Source: Burkholderiales bacterium 8X | GTDB taxonomy: Bacteria; Pseudomonadota; Gammaproteobacteria; Burkholderiales; Burkholderiaceae_C | Assembly (NCBI GenBank): GCA_902506565.1 | Contig: LR732703.1 | Span: forward strand, 2,928,425-2,992,424 | Length of the DNA stretch: 64,000 nt | Direction of reading: 5' to 3' | Shown here: piece by piece, positions 18,335-26,993 of the stretch | Layout: each line of letters starts with the position of its first letter | How positions within the stretch are numbered: position 1 is the stretch's first letter | Position numbers and translations under genes: made by a program | The notes under the pieces: generated by a model | What the model saw: the letters and a program-made list of their open reading frames with translations, nothing else | Database searches by the model: none | Told to the model about the DNA's origin: nothing

Positions 18335-19648
18335 ATGATCGAGTCCTTGCTCCAAGGCGCGTTGCTGCTCGCCATCATGCTGGTGCTGCTGGCCGGCGGC
18401 GTGTGGATCGCCATGACACTGGCGATCGTCGGCTGGGTCGGGCAGGCCTTCTTCACCAACACGCTGCCTGGCAAGAACCTGTTCTCGGCCTTCTGGGAAA
18501 GCAATGCGAGCTGGGAGCTGGCGGCCCTGCCGCTCTTCATCTGGATGGGCGAGATCCTGTTTCGCACCAAGCTCAGCGAAGAAATGTTCGAAGGCCTTCG
18601 CCCCTGGCTCAACCGGGTGCCGGGCCGGCTGATGCACACCACCATCCTTGGCTGCGGCGTGTTCGGGTCGGTGTCCGGCTCGTCGGCGGCCACCTGCGCC
18701 ACGATCGCCAAGGTGGCGCTGCCCGAACTCAAGCGCCGCGGCTACAACGAGAAGCTCGCGATCGGCTCGCTCGCCACCGCCGGCACGCTCGGCATTCTCA
18801 TTCCGCCCTCGATCACGATGGTGGTGTACGCGGTCGCGGCGGATGCATCGATCATCCGCATCTTCCTCGCCGGGTTCCTGCCGGGGCTGCTCCTGATGCT
18901 GCTGTTCTCGGGCTACATCGGCTGGTGGAGCCTGCGCAACCCCGACCAGGTGCCGCCGGCGGATCCGCCCACCACGCTGCGCGAGAAGATCCGTCTTTCG
19001 GGCAACCTGATTCCCTGCGGCCTGCTGATCGTCTTCATCGTGTGGGTGCTGGTGGCGGGCTGGGCCACCGCCACCGAATGCGCGGCTTTCGGCGTGCTGG
19101 GTTCGCTCGCGATCGCGGCCTGGGGGCGCAGCCTCACCTGGAAGAACTTCACCGACGGCCTGATGGGCGCGACCCGGACCAGCTGCATGATCATGTTCAT
19201 CCTGGCGGGCGCGGCCTTCCTGACCAAGACCATGGCCTTCACCGGCATTCCGCGCGAGCTGGCCGAGTGGGTCGACGGCATGCACCTGTCGCCCTATGCG
19301 CTCATCAGCGCGCTGGTGCTGGTCTACCTGGTGCTCGGCACGGCACTGGACGGCATCTCGATGATCGTGCTGACCAGCGCGGTGGTGCTGCCGATGATCC
19401 AGAAGGCGGGCTTCGACCTGGTCTGGTTCGGCATCTTCGTGGTGCTGCTGGTGGAGATCGCCGAGGTGACGCCGCCGGTGGGGTTCAATCTATTCGTGCT
19501 GCAGAACATGACCGGCAAGGACAGCAACGTCATCGCCAAGGCGGCGATCCCGTTCTTCTTCTGCCTGGTGCTGTGCATCGCGCTCATCACGCTCTTCCCG
19601 AGCATCGTCACGGTGCTGCCGAACCTGGTGATGGGCATCGAGAAATAG
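18335..19648 (+). CDS. dctM: TRAP transporter large permease (DctM family)
   Basis: The 437-residue membrane protein has about twelve helices. The DctM/SiaM signatures are present: GSVSGSSAATCATIAKVALPE in the first half and EIAEVTPPVGFNLFVLQ in the second, which form the two inverted repeats around the substrate site. LGILIPPSI also matches. The ATG at 18335 lies 26 bp after dctQ; the open frame upstream is the out-of-frame reading of dctP and dctQ. No terminator is visible before crcB 31 bp downstream, so crcB may be co-transcribed. Confidence 0.94.
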   Translation: MIESLLQGALLLAIMLVLLAGGVWIAMTLAIVGWVGQAFFTNTLPGKNLFSAFWESNASWELAALPLFIWMGEILFRTKLSEEMFEGLRPWLNRVPGRLMHTTILGCGVFGSVSGSSAATCATIAKVALPELKRRGYNEKLAIGSLATAGTLGILIPPSITMVVYAVAADASIIRIFLAGFLPGLLLMLLFSGYIGWWSLRNPDQVPPADPPTTLREKIRLSGNLIPCGLLIVFIVWVLVAGWATATECAAFGVLGSLAIAAWGRSLTWKNFTDGLMGATRTSCMIMFILAGAAFLTKTMAFTGIPRELAEWVDGMHLSPYALISALVLVYLVLGTALDGISMIVLTSAVVLPMIQKAGFDLVWFGIFVVLLVEIAEVTPPVGFNLFVLQNMTGKDSNVIAKAAIPFFFCLVLCIALITLFPSIVTVLPNLVMGIEK

Positions 19649-19679
19649 CCGAGCCGGCGCGCCGCACCGCGGGTCCTTC

Positions 19680-20057
19680 ATGTTGCTGAACGTCGCGGTC
19701 ATCTGCGTATCTGCCTGCCTCGGCGCGTTGGCGCGCTGGGGCTTGTCGACCTGGCTCAACCCGCAAGGGCTGCTGCCGTGGGGCACGCTGGCGGTCAATC
19801 TCATCGGCGGCTTGCTGATCGGCATCGCTCTCGGCGTCTTCGCGAGGTGGCCCGATATCGACCCGGCCTGGCGCCTGCTCGTCGTGACCGGCTTCCTCGG
19901 GTCGCTCACCACCTTCTCCAGTTTCTCGGCCGAGGTCGTGGGCATGCTGGTGTCTGGCCGCACCGGTCTCGCCTTCGGAACGATCGCGCTTCATCTCGGC
20001 GGATCGCTGCTCTTCACCTGGCTCGGCCTCCGCTCGGTCTCCCTTTTCACTGCGTGA
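19680..20057 (+). CDS. crcB: Fluoride efflux channel CrcB/Fluc
   Basis: This 125-residue protein has four membrane helices. The Fluc family motifs are present: G-A-L-A-R-W near residue 16, AVNLIGGLLIG near residue 40 (the conserved Asn) and TGFLGSLTTFSSFSAE near 72-87 (fluoride-lining Phe and the central sodium site). It works as an antiparallel dimer. No fluoride riboswitch fits in the 31 bp upstream, so any control must come from the TRAP operon promoter or elsewhere. Confidence 0.93.
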   Translation: MLLNVAVICVSACLGALARWGLSTWLNPQGLLPWGTLAVNLIGGLLIGIALGVFARWPDIDPAWRLLVVTGFLGSLTTFSSFSAEVVGMLVSGRTGLAFGTIALHLGGSLLFTWLGLRSVSLFTA

Positions 20058-20079
20058 TTGAAGGGCTTTGCCGGAGGGT

Positions 20080-20098
20080 CGATCGATAGAATCGATCG
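20080..20098. repeat. 8-bp-arm inverted repeat at the mrp start codon
   Basis: CGATCGAT and ATCGATCG flank AGA and end 2 bp before the ATG at 20101. The hairpin would lie between the GGAGGG at 20072-20077 and the start codon. It could loop out the long spacer between Shine-Dalgarno and ATG, or act as an operator. Confidence 0.45.
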
Positions 20099-20100
20099 CA

Positions 20101-23013
20101 ATGCCCCTGGTCTTCCTCGTCGCACTCCCCTTCATCGCCAGCGTGCTTGCGGCCTTCCTGCCGCAGGATGCGCGCAACAGGGAGTCGACGCTGGCAGGCG
20201 CCGTGGCACTCGGCTGCGCCATCCAGGCGGCGTGGCTCTTTCCCGAGCTGGCACAGGGCAACGCGCTGCGCTTCCAGGTCGACTGGCTGCCTTCCCTCGG
20301 GCTTTCCTTGAGCTTTCGCATGGACGGCTTCGCCTGGCTGTTCTGCATGCTGGTGCTGGGCATCGGCGCGCTGGTGGTGCTGTACGCGCGCTACTACATG
20401 TCGTCCTCGGATCCGGTGCCGCGCTTCTTCGCGTTCTTCCTCGCCTTCATGGGCTCGATGATGGGCGTGGTGCTGTCCGGCAACCTGGTGCAGATGGTGC
20501 TGTTCTGGGAGCTCACCAGCCTCTGCTCGTTCCTCCTGATCGGCTACTGGTATCACCGCCGCGATGCCCGGCGCGGCGCCCGCATGGCGCTCATCGTCAC
20601 TGGCGCCGGCGGGCTCTGCCTGCTGGCCGGCGTGCTGCTGCTGGGACGCATCGTGGGGAGCTACGACCTCGATGTCGTGCTCGCTTCCGGCGAGCTGATC
20701 CGCTCGCATCCTCTCTACCGCACCGTGCTCGTGCTGGTGCTGCTCGGCGCCTTCACCAAGAGCGCGCAGTTCCCGTTCCACTTCTGGCTGCCGCGTGCAA
20801 TGGCCGCGCCGACGCCGGTCTCAGCCTATCTTCACTCGGCCACCATGGTGAAGCTCGGCGTGTTCCTGATGGCGCGGCTCTGGCCCGCGTTGTCCGGCAC
20901 CGAGGAATGGTTCTGGCTGGTGAGCGGCGCCGGCGCCGCCACCTTCCTCCTGGGCGGATTCGCCGCGATGTTCCAGCGCGACCTCAAGGCGCTCCTGGCC
21001 TACTCCACCATCTCGCATCTCGGCCTCATCACCTTGCTGCTGGGCCTCAACAGCCCGCTGGCCGCCGTGGCCGCGGTGTTCCACGTCATGAACCATGCGA
21101 CCTTCAAGGCCTCGCTCTTCATGGCCGCCGGCATCATCGACCACGAAAGCGGAACCCGCGACATCCGCAAGCTGAGCGGACTCTGGCGGCTGATGCCGAT
21201 CACCGGCACGCTCGCGATCATCGCCAGCGGCTCGATGGCCGGCGTGCCGCTGCTCAACGGCTTCTTGTCGAAGGAAATGTTCTTTGCCGAAACGGTGTTC
21301 ATCCAGAGCACCGCCTGGGTCGATCGCAGCCTGCCGGTGATCGCGACGCTCGGCGGCATCTTCAGCGTCGCCTATTCGGCTCGCTTCGTGTTCGACGTTT
21401 TCTTCGGGCCGCCGTGCGGCCCCGAGGTGCCGCGAAAGCCGCACGAGCCGCCGCACTGGATGCGGGTGCCGGTCGAGCTGCTGGTGCTGATCTGCCTCGT
21501 GGTCGGGGTGGTGCCGGCCTGGTCGGTCGGCGCCTTCCTGGCGACCGCGGCGGCGCCGGTGGTCGGCGGCCAGCTGCCCGAATACAGCCTGGCTGTCTGG
21601 CATGGCTTCAACCTGCCCCTGCTCATGAGCTTCGTGGCGCTGGCGGGCGGAGGGCTTCTTTACCTGTCGCAGCGTCGGCGCAGGGCACTCGGCCAGCTGG
21701 ACCGCACCCCGCTCCTTCACCGGCTGGACGGCCAACGCATCTTCGAGAACCTGCTGGCGCGCCTGAGCGAAGCCGGTCGGCGCGGCCGGCGGATGCTGTC
21801 GACCCGCCGGCTGCAGACGCAGCTGATGCTGCTGGTGCTGGTGGCCGTTGCGGGTGCGGCCGCCTCGATGTGGCTCCAACCCACCGTGCGCGGCACCCGC
21901 GAGCCATTGGCCTTTTCGCCGATGTTCGCCATGACCTGGGCGATCGGCTGCATCTGCGCGGTGGCCTGCGCCTGGCAAGCCAAGTTTCACCGGCTCGCAT
22001 CGTTGATGCTGGCTTCGGCGACCGGCCTCGTGTGCTGCATCACCTTCATCTGGTTCTCGGCACCCGACCTGGCGCTCACCCAGCTGGTGGTCGAGACCGT
22101 GACCACGGTGCTGATCCTGCTCGGCCTCCGATGGCTGCCGATGCGAACCTTGCGTGCCGAACCTGCGCGCGCGCGGCTGCGGCCCTGGGGTCGGCGCGGC
22201 CGCGACCTGCTGATCGCCGGTGCCGCCGGCAGCGGCATGGCCGCCCTGGCCTGGACCGTGATGACGCGTCCCTTCACGCAGAGCATCTCGCCCTTCTTCC
22301 TCGACAACGCGCTGCCGCTCGGCGGCGGCTCCAACGTGGTCAACGTGATGCTGGTCGACTTTCGCGGCTTCGACACCTTCGGCGAGATCACGGTGCTGGG
22401 CGTGGTGGCGCTCACGGTGTATGCCCTGCTTCGGCGCTTTCGGCCCGCGATCGAATCGATGGCCCTGCCGCCGCAGCAACGTGCCCAGCCGGACGACGGC
22501 AGCAGCGACCTGCTCAATCCGCGCCGCGCCAAGGACACCGCGGTCGGCTACCTGATGGTGCCGGCAGTGCTGGTGCGCCTGTTGTTGCCGCTCTCGGTGC
22601 TGGTCGCCATCTACTTCTTCATGCGCGGCCACAACAAGCCGGGCGGCGGCTTCGTCGCCGGGCTGGTGATGTCGGTGGCCCTCCTGCTGCAGTTCATCGT
22701 CTCGGGCACCGAATGGGTGGAAGAACACCTTCGGATCTATCCGCGACGCTGGATCGCCATCGGCCTCCTGCTGGCCATCGCCACCGGCTCCGGCGCGGTG
22801 CTGCTCGGCTATCCGTTCCTGACCACGCACACGGCGCACCTGGTGCTGCCGCTCCTGGGCGAGATCCACGTGCCCAGCGCGCTCTTCTTCGACATGGGCG
22901 TGTTCGGCCTGGTGCTCGGCGCGACCATGCTGATCCTCACGGCGCTCGCCCACCAGTCGGTGCGCAGCCACCGGTGGGCCGAGGATCACGACGGTCAGGC
23001 GGGAGCGGGCTGA
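20101..23013 (+). CDS. phaAB: Monovalent cation/H+ antiporter, fused subunits A and B (Mrp/Pha/Mnh)
   Basis: This 970-residue polytopic protein is the largest subunit of the multi-subunit sodium or potassium/proton antiporter. Residues 1 to about 780 are the NuoL-like MrpA core (ELTSLCSFLLIGYWYHRR with the key Glu, KSAQFPFHFWLPRAMAAPTPVSAYLHSATMVKLG). Residues about 820-970 are MrpB (FFMRGHNKPGGGFVAGL, DMGVFGLVLGATM). The A-B fusion is the PhaAB type known in proteobacteria. The ATG at 20101 gives the usual MPLVFLVALPF opening. A TTG at 20068 is the alternative start. The stop overlaps the next ATG by 1 bp. Confidence 0.94.
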   Translation: MPLVFLVALPFIASVLAAFLPQDARNRESTLAGAVALGCAIQAAWLFPELAQGNALRFQVDWLPSLGLSLSFRMDGFAWLFCMLVLGIGALVVLYARYYMSSSDPVPRFFAFFLAFMGSMMGVVLSGNLVQMVLFWELTSLCSFLLIGYWYHRRDARRGARMALIVTGAGGLCLLAGVLLLGRIVGSYDLDVVLASGELIRSHPLYRTVLVLVLLGAFTKSAQFPFHFWLPRAMAAPTPVSAYLHSATMVKLGVFLMARLWPALSGTEEWFWLVSGAGAATFLLGGFAAMFQRDLKALLAYSTISHLGLITLLLGLNSPLAAVAAVFHVMNHATFKASLFMAAGIIDHESGTRDIRKLSGLWRLMPITGTLAIIASGSMAGVPLLNGFLSKEMFFAETVFIQSTAWVDRSLPVIATLGGIFSVAYSARFVFDVFFGPPCGPEVPRKPHEPPHWMRVPVELLVLICLVVGVVPAWSVGAFLATAAAPVVGGQLPEYSLAVWHGFNLPLLMSFVALAGGGLLYLSQRRRRALGQLDRTPLLHRLDGQRIFENLLARLSEAGRRGRRMLSTRRLQTQLMLLVLVAVAGAAASMWLQPTVRGTREPLAFSPMFAMTWAIGCICAVACAWQAKFHRLASLMLASATGLVCCITFIWFSAPDLALTQLVVETVTTVLILLGLRWLPMRTLRAEPARARLRPWGRRGRDLLIAGAAGSGMAALAWTVMTRPFTQSISPFFLDNALPLGGGSNVVNVMLVDFRGFDTFGEITVLGVVALTVYALLRRFRPAIESMALPPQQRAQPDDGSSDLLNPRRAKDTAVGYLMVPAVLVRLLLPLSVLVAIYFFMRGHNKPGGGFVAGLVMSVALLLQFIVSGTEWVEEHLRIYPRRWIAIGLLLAIATGSGAVLLGYPFLTTHTAHLVLPLLGEIHVPSALFFDMGVFGLVLGATMLILTALAHQSVRSHRWAEDHDGQAGAG

Positions 23014-23378
23014 TGGAAGCCATCCTCGCGATCGCGATCGGCGTGCTGAGCGGCTCGGGCGTCTACCTGCTGCTGCGCCCGCGCACCTTCCAGGTGATCA
23101 TGGGCCTCACCCTGGTCTCCTATGCGGTCAACCTGTTCATCTTCAGCATGGGCAGGCTCAAGGTCGACAGCGAACCGGTGCTGGTCGACGGCATCAAGGC
23201 CACGCTCGCGAACACCGCCGACCCGATGCCGCAGGCGCTGGTGCTGACGGCGATCGTGATCGGCTTCGCCATGACGGCCTTGTTCCTGGTGGTGCTGCTG
23301 GCCTCGCGCGGCCTGGCCGGCACCGACCACGTGGACGGCGAGGAACTCGCCGGTCGCCGCGACCGGGAGCAGCCATGA
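23013..23378 (+). CDS. phaC: Antiporter subunit C (Mrp/Pha/Mnh)
   Basis: This 121-residue NuoK-like subunit has three membrane helices (about residues 4-22, 29-47 and 72-96). GVYLLLRPRTFQVIMGLTL and DPMPQALVLTAIVIGFAMTA are the MrpC consensus. The ATG shares its first base with the TGA of the preceding gene (TGATG). Its own TGA overlaps the ATG of subunit D. Confidence 0.93.
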   Translation: MEAILAIAIGVLSGSGVYLLLRPRTFQVIMGLTLVSYAVNLFIFSMGRLKVDSEPVLVDGIKATLANTADPMPQALVLTAIVIGFAMTALFLVVLLASRGLAGTDHVDGEELAGRRDREQP

Positions 23379-25081
23379 ACGGCTTGCCGAACCTGCCAGG
23401 GCTGCTCGACCGGCTGCTCGAGTTCAGCATGCCGCACCTGGTGGCCGCGCCGATCCTGGTGCCGATGCTGACCGCCGCGCTGATGCTGCTGCTGGGCGAA
23501 CAGCGCCGCAAGACCAAGTCGGCGCTGAGCGTGGTCTCGGGGCTCGTCGGCCTCCTGACCGCGCTGGCGCTGCTTCGCTGGGTCAACGCGGTGGATACCG
23601 GCGACGGCCCCGGATCGGTCGGCGTCTACCTGCCCGGCAACTGGCGGGCGCCCTTCGGCATCGTGCTGGTGGCCGATCGGCTGTCGAGCATGATGGTCGC
23701 CCTCACCGGCGTGGTGGCTTTCGCCGCATCGATCTACTCGACCTCGCGCTGGGACCGGGCGGGCGTGCATTTCCATCCGCTGCTCCAACTGCAGCTGATG
23801 GGCTTGAACGGCGCCTTCCTCACCGGCGACCTCTTCAACCTGTTCGTGTTCTTCGAGGTCATGCTGGCGGCCTCGTACGGTCTGCTGCTGCACGGCTCCG
23901 GCCGGCTTCGGGTGCGTGCCGGACTGCACTACGTCGCGATCAACCTGGCCGCTTCGTCGTTGTTCCTGGTCGGCGCGGCCTTGCTCTACGGCGTGACCGG
24001 CACTTTGAACATGGCCGACCTCGGCATTCGCATTGCCCAGCTCGATGCCGCGGACCGCGGACTGGTGCATGCCGCGGCGGCGATCCTGGCGACCGCCTTC
24101 TTCGCCAAGGCGGGTGCCTGGCCGCTCAACTTCTGGCTGGTGCCCGGGTACAGCGCGGCGGTGCCACCGGTCGGGGCGGTCTTCGCGCTCCTCACCAAGC
24201 TCGGCATCTACACGGTACTTCGGCTCTGGAGCCTGCTCTTCGCGCCCGACACCGGCGCATCGGCCGCGTTCGGCCAGCCGGTGCTGGTGGCGGCCGGCAT
24301 GGCCACGCTCTTCGTCGCAACGCTCAGCATGGTCGGTACGCAGCAGCTGTCGAACCTGGCCGGCTTCAGCGTGCTCATTTCCGCGGGCACCCTGCTGACC
24401 GCCATCGGCCTCGGCACGCCGGCCATCTGGGCCGGCGCGCTCTATTACCTGCTTTCGTCGACCCTGGCGGCAAGCGCCTTCTTCCTGTTGACCGACATGA
24501 TCGAGCGATGGCGCAACGCCGGCGTCGCGGTCGCGCCGATCGAAGCCGGGGCGGCCGCGCCTTTCTTGACGGAAGACCTTCGCCTCGGCGACGACGTGAA
24601 CCTCGACGACGATGCCGAGGCGCTCTACGGTCGTGCGATACCCGCCGGCGTCGCCTTCCTCGGCCTCGGCTTCGTCGGCTGCACGCTGCTCCTCACCGGC
24701 CTGCCGCCGCTTTCCGGGTTTCTCGGCAAGTTCGCCATGCTCGACGGCCTGGTGCGCAATGCGGCCGGCATCACGATCGCCGGCGGAACCTTCATGTTGC
24801 TTCTGATCCTGTCGGGCTTCCTGTCCTTCGTCGCGCTGAGCCGGAGCGGCATCCGCCACTTCTGGAGCAACTCGAACGCCAACCTGCCTTCGCTGCCGGC
24901 GCTCGAGGTGCTGCCGGTTGCCGGGCTGCTGGGCGCCTGCATCGCACTCACGGTGATGGCCGAACCGGTCATGCAGCATGCAATCGCCACGGCCGAAGGC
25001 CTGAAGACGCCCACCGCCTACCGCAACGCCGTGATGAACGCGCGCCAAGTACCGGCGCCATCCACCCGGGACAGGCCATGA
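23375..25081 (+). CDS. phaD: Antiporter subunit D (Mrp/Pha/Mnh)
   Basis: This 568-residue NuoN/NuoM-like subunit has about fourteen membrane helices. NLFVFFEVMLAASYGLLLHG carries the conserved glutamate, and F-F-A-K-A-G-A-W-P-L-N-F-W-L the conserved lysine. LTGLPPLSGFLGKFAMLDGL is the late-helix signature. An acidic loop rich in Asp/Glu lies at about residues 388-415. It overlaps the previous stop by 4 bp (ATGA) and the next ATG by 4 bp. The extended C-terminus after residue 535 is not conserved. Confidence 0.94.
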   Translation: MNGLPNLPGLLDRLLEFSMPHLVAAPILVPMLTAALMLLLGEQRRKTKSALSVVSGLVGLLTALALLRWVNAVDTGDGPGSVGVYLPGNWRAPFGIVLVADRLSSMMVALTGVVAFAASIYSTSRWDRAGVHFHPLLQLQLMGLNGAFLTGDLFNLFVFFEVMLAASYGLLLHGSGRLRVRAGLHYVAINLAASSLFLVGAALLYGVTGTLNMADLGIRIAQLDAADRGLVHAAAAILATAFFAKAGAWPLNFWLVPGYSAAVPPVGAVFALLTKLGIYTVLRLWSLLFAPDTGASAAFGQPVLVAAGMATLFVATLSMVGTQQLSNLAGFSVLISAGTLLTAIGLGTPAIWAGALYYLLSSTLAASAFFLLTDMIERWRNAGVAVAPIEAGAAAPFLTEDLRLGDDVNLDDDAEALYGRAIPAGVAFLGLGFVGCTLLLTGLPPLSGFLGKFAMLDGLVRNAAGITIAGGTFMLLLILSGFLSFVALSRSGIRHFWSNSNANLPSLPALEVLPVAGLLGACIALTVMAEPVMQHAIATAEGLKTPTAYRNAVMNARQVPAPSTRDRP

Positions 25082-25569
25082 AGCGCTGGCTGCCTTCCTT
25101 CCCGCTCTCGCTGGCCTTGTTCGTGGTGTGGCTGCTGCTGAACCAATCCTTCGATGCGGCGACTCTCGTGATGGCGCTGGTGCTGGCGATTGCGGTTCCG
25201 CTCCTTACCCAGGGATTGCGGCCCGCGGCGGTGCGCATGCGCAAGCCCGCGGTGGCGCTTCGGTTGGCGGCGGTCGTCGTCTACGACCTGGTGCGCTCGG
25301 CCTGGAGCGTGGCGCGGCTGCTGTCGAGCCGCCGCAGCGCCGCCATGCATCCCTGTTTCGTGCACATGCCGCTCCAGATGCGGGATCCGAACGGCCTCGC
25401 GGTGCTGTCGATGATCATGTGCCTCACGCCCGGCACGGCCTGGGGCGAGCTGTCGTTCGACCGCACCACGCTCCTGATCCACCTGTTCGACCTCGAGGAC
25501 GAAGCCATGTTCATCCGGATGGTGCAGTCCCGCTACGAGCGCCCGCTGATGGAGATCTTCGAGACATGA
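25078..25569 (+). CDS. phaE: Antiporter subunit E (Mrp/Pha/Mnh)
   Basis: This 163-residue membrane subunit has two N-terminal helices and a soluble C-terminal domain. WLLLNQSFDAATLVMALVLA and MIMCLTPGTAWGELSFDRTT match the MrpE consensus; the final domain has the HLFDLEDE block. The start overlaps the previous stop (ATGA). Confidence 0.93.
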   Translation: MKRWLPSFPLSLALFVVWLLLNQSFDAATLVMALVLAIAVPLLTQGLRPAAVRMRKPAVALRLAAVVVYDLVRSAWSVARLLSSRRSAAMHPCFVHMPLQMRDPNGLAVLSMIMCLTPGTAWGELSFDRTTLLIHLFDLEDEAMFIRMVQSRYERPLMEIFET

Positions 25570-25844
25570 CACCCCTCCTGCTCTGGGCGCTCAAGTTCGC
25601 GCTGCTGCTGCTGGCGATCGCGATGCTGTCGGCGGTGGCGCGGCTCCTGGTCGGGCCGACCGCGCAAGACCGCGTGATGGCGCTCGACTGCCTCTATGTC
25701 AACGGCATGCTCATGATGCTGGTGCTCGGCATCGTCTATGCGAGCAACGTCTATTTCGAGGCCGCGATGCTGGTCGCGTTGTTCGGCTTCGTGGCATCGA
25801 CCGCGCTGGCCAAGTTCCTGCTGCGGGGCGAGGTGATCGAATGA
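25566..25844 (+). CDS. phaF: Antiporter subunit F (Mrp/Pha/Mnh)
   Basis: This 92-residue subunit has three membrane helices. RLLVGPTAQDRVMALDCLYVN is the MrpF signature, including the conserved Asp of QDRV. It overlaps both neighbours by 4 bp (ATGA), as do the other genes in this operon. Confidence 0.93.
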   Translation: MTPLLLWALKFALLLLAIAMLSAVARLLVGPTAQDRVMALDCLYVNGMLMMLVLGIVYASNVYFEAAMLVALFGFVASTALAKFLLRGEVIE

Positions 25845-26239
25845 ACGAGATCGCGAGCGGCAGCCTGCCGATCTGGGCCGAGATCCTCACGGCGCTCTTC
25901 GCCGTGGTGGGCGCGGCGTTCGCGGCGATCGGTTCTTTCGGGTTGGTGCGGATGCCCACTTTTTTCCGGCGGATCCATGCGCCGACCCTGGGGGCGACGG
26001 TGGGCGTCTGGTGCATGACGATCGCGACCATCGTCTACTTCTCGGCGCAAGGGGCCAGCCTCTTTCTGCACGCCGTGCTGATCGCGGTGTTCGTGGCGCT
26101 CACCACGCCGGTCACCACCATCTTCCTGATGCGGGCGGCGCTGTTCCGTGAGCGCCAGAAAGGCGGCGACGTACCGCCGCCGCATCGGCAGGATCGCGCC
26201 GAGGGCGCTGCCGGCAGGCCGACTCAGGCGCCGAAGTAG
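25841..26239 (+). CDS. phaG: Antiporter subunit G (Mrp/Pha/Mnh)
   Basis: The 132-residue last subunit has three membrane helices (about 10-32, 46-66 and 70-98). FGLVRMPTFFRRIHAPTLGATVG is the MrpG signature. The C-terminal 25 residues are hydrophilic (Arg, Glu, Pro). It ends the antiporter operon and runs 16 bp into the convergent small gene at 26224. No intrinsic terminator is visible. Confidence 0.93.
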   Translation: MNEIASGSLPIWAEILTALFAVVGAAFAAIGSFGLVRMPTFFRRIHAPTLGATVGVWCMTIATIVYFSAQGASLFLHAVLIAVFVALTTPVTTIFLMRAALFRERQKGGDVPPPHRQDRAEGAAGRPTQAPK

Positions 26240-26415
26240 TGCTTCAGCGCGTAGAGACCGGCGCCGATCGCCAACAGCCAGAACACGATGCGTCCCCAGG
26301 GAAGGCCGCGTCGACGCACCGGAACCAGTCCGAAGTTGGCTCGCTGAAGGGCGGAGAAAGAGGTGTCTTCCTTGTCTCGCGCCCAGTCATGGAAATTGTC
26401 GCGCTCTGTATTCAT
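26224..26415 (-). CDS. Small putative inner-membrane protein
   Basis: This 63-residue frame has a charged N-terminal half (N-T-E-R-D-N-F-H-D-W-A-R-D-K-E-D) and one clear membrane helix near the C-terminus (R-I-V-F-W-L-L-A-I-G-A-G-L-Y-A-L). The composition and the sudden AT-rich upstream sequence support a real gene, but there is no good Shine-Dalgarno sequence and I do not recognise the family. It is convergent with the antiporter subunit G gene and overlaps its last 16 bp. Confidence 0.55.
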   Translation of the reverse strand: MNTERDNFHDWARDKEDTSFSALQRANFGLVPVRRRGLPWGRIVFWLLAIGAGLYALKHYFGA

Positions 26416-26574
26416 TAATACATTGTAGCTACATGTACTACTTTATGTATCACTTAGTACTTCAGGCGTAGTGCGAGTTAATCAACGAACCTATACAAGA
26501 TTTCGCTTCCGCCTTACCTCTTCTTCACATGGCGCGAGCAGCATGGAGGCTCTTTCGCACCACAGGAGTTCTCC
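26416..26574. promoter_or_regulatory. AT-rich divergent intergenic region
   Basis: The first ~95 bp are markedly AT-rich for this genome and contain short palindromes (GTAGCTAC, TACATGTA, AGTACT). The region must serve as promoter for the small membrane gene on the left and for the secreted protein gene at 26575. The latter has an AGGAG ribosome-binding site 7 bp before its ATG. No specific regulator site is assigned. Confidence 0.4.
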
Positions 26575-26901
26575 ATGAAGAAGATCGCTTTTGCACTCGG
26601 CACCACCGCCTTGTTGTCGCTGGCAGCGGTCACGGCACCGGCCCAAGCCCAGCCCGGGGTCTATATCGCACCCCGCGTGGTGGTCGTCCCGGCACCGCCG
26701 CCGCCCCCTGCGGCTTACTACTACCGCGACGACCGGCGCGGCTACGGCCACGGTCACGGGCACGGCCGCCATTGGGATCATCGAGGCGGACGCCGGGATT
26801 CCGACCGGGACGGGGTTCCCAACCGCTATGACCGGGACCGCGACAACGACGGCGTGCCCAATCGCTTCGACCGCCGACCCAACAATCCCTACCGTTATTG
26901 A
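26575..26901 (+). CDS. Small secreted protein with calcium-binding (thrombospondin type 3-like) repeats
   Basis: The 108-residue precursor has a signal peptide (residues 1-25, ending A-P-A-Q-A-Q). A Val/Pro-rich segment follows, then a Tyr/Arg/Gly/His-rich stretch (YGHGHGHGRHW) that could bind metal. The C-terminal region has two repeats of the form D-x-D-x-D-G-V-P-N-R (D-S-D-R-D-G-V-P-N-R-Y-D and D-R-D-N-D-G-V-P-N-R-F-D). The repeats match the aspartate-rich calcium-binding consensus of type 3 repeats. Function is unknown; the protein is probably periplasmic or surface-exposed. Confidence 0.75.
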   Translation: MKKIAFALGTTALLSLAAVTAPAQAQPGVYIAPRVVVVPAPPPPPAAYYYRDDRRGYGHGHGHGRHWDHRGGRRDSDRDGVPNRYDRDRDNDGVPNRFDRRPNNPYRY

Positions 26902-26993
26902 TCGCCGCCGGGGCCTTTCGGGGCCCGGCGGCTCTGCAATGGCTTCGGCCTCGACCTACAGCCCACCCGAAGCGGGAGGGAGAGGATGAAGCC

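Noticed and set aside
19649..19679. Fluoride riboswitch before crcB
   Set aside because: Only 31 bp separate dctM and crcB, too short for the motif, and no such fold is seen.
20821..22989. Long open frame antisense to the antiporter AB gene
   Set aside because: It has Gln/His/Arg-rich low-complexity translation without motifs, whereas the plus strand encodes a clear MrpA.
26902..26940. Terminator after the calcium-repeat protein gene
   Set aside because: A GC-rich hairpin of about 8 bp is present but lacks a T-run, so it is not listed.
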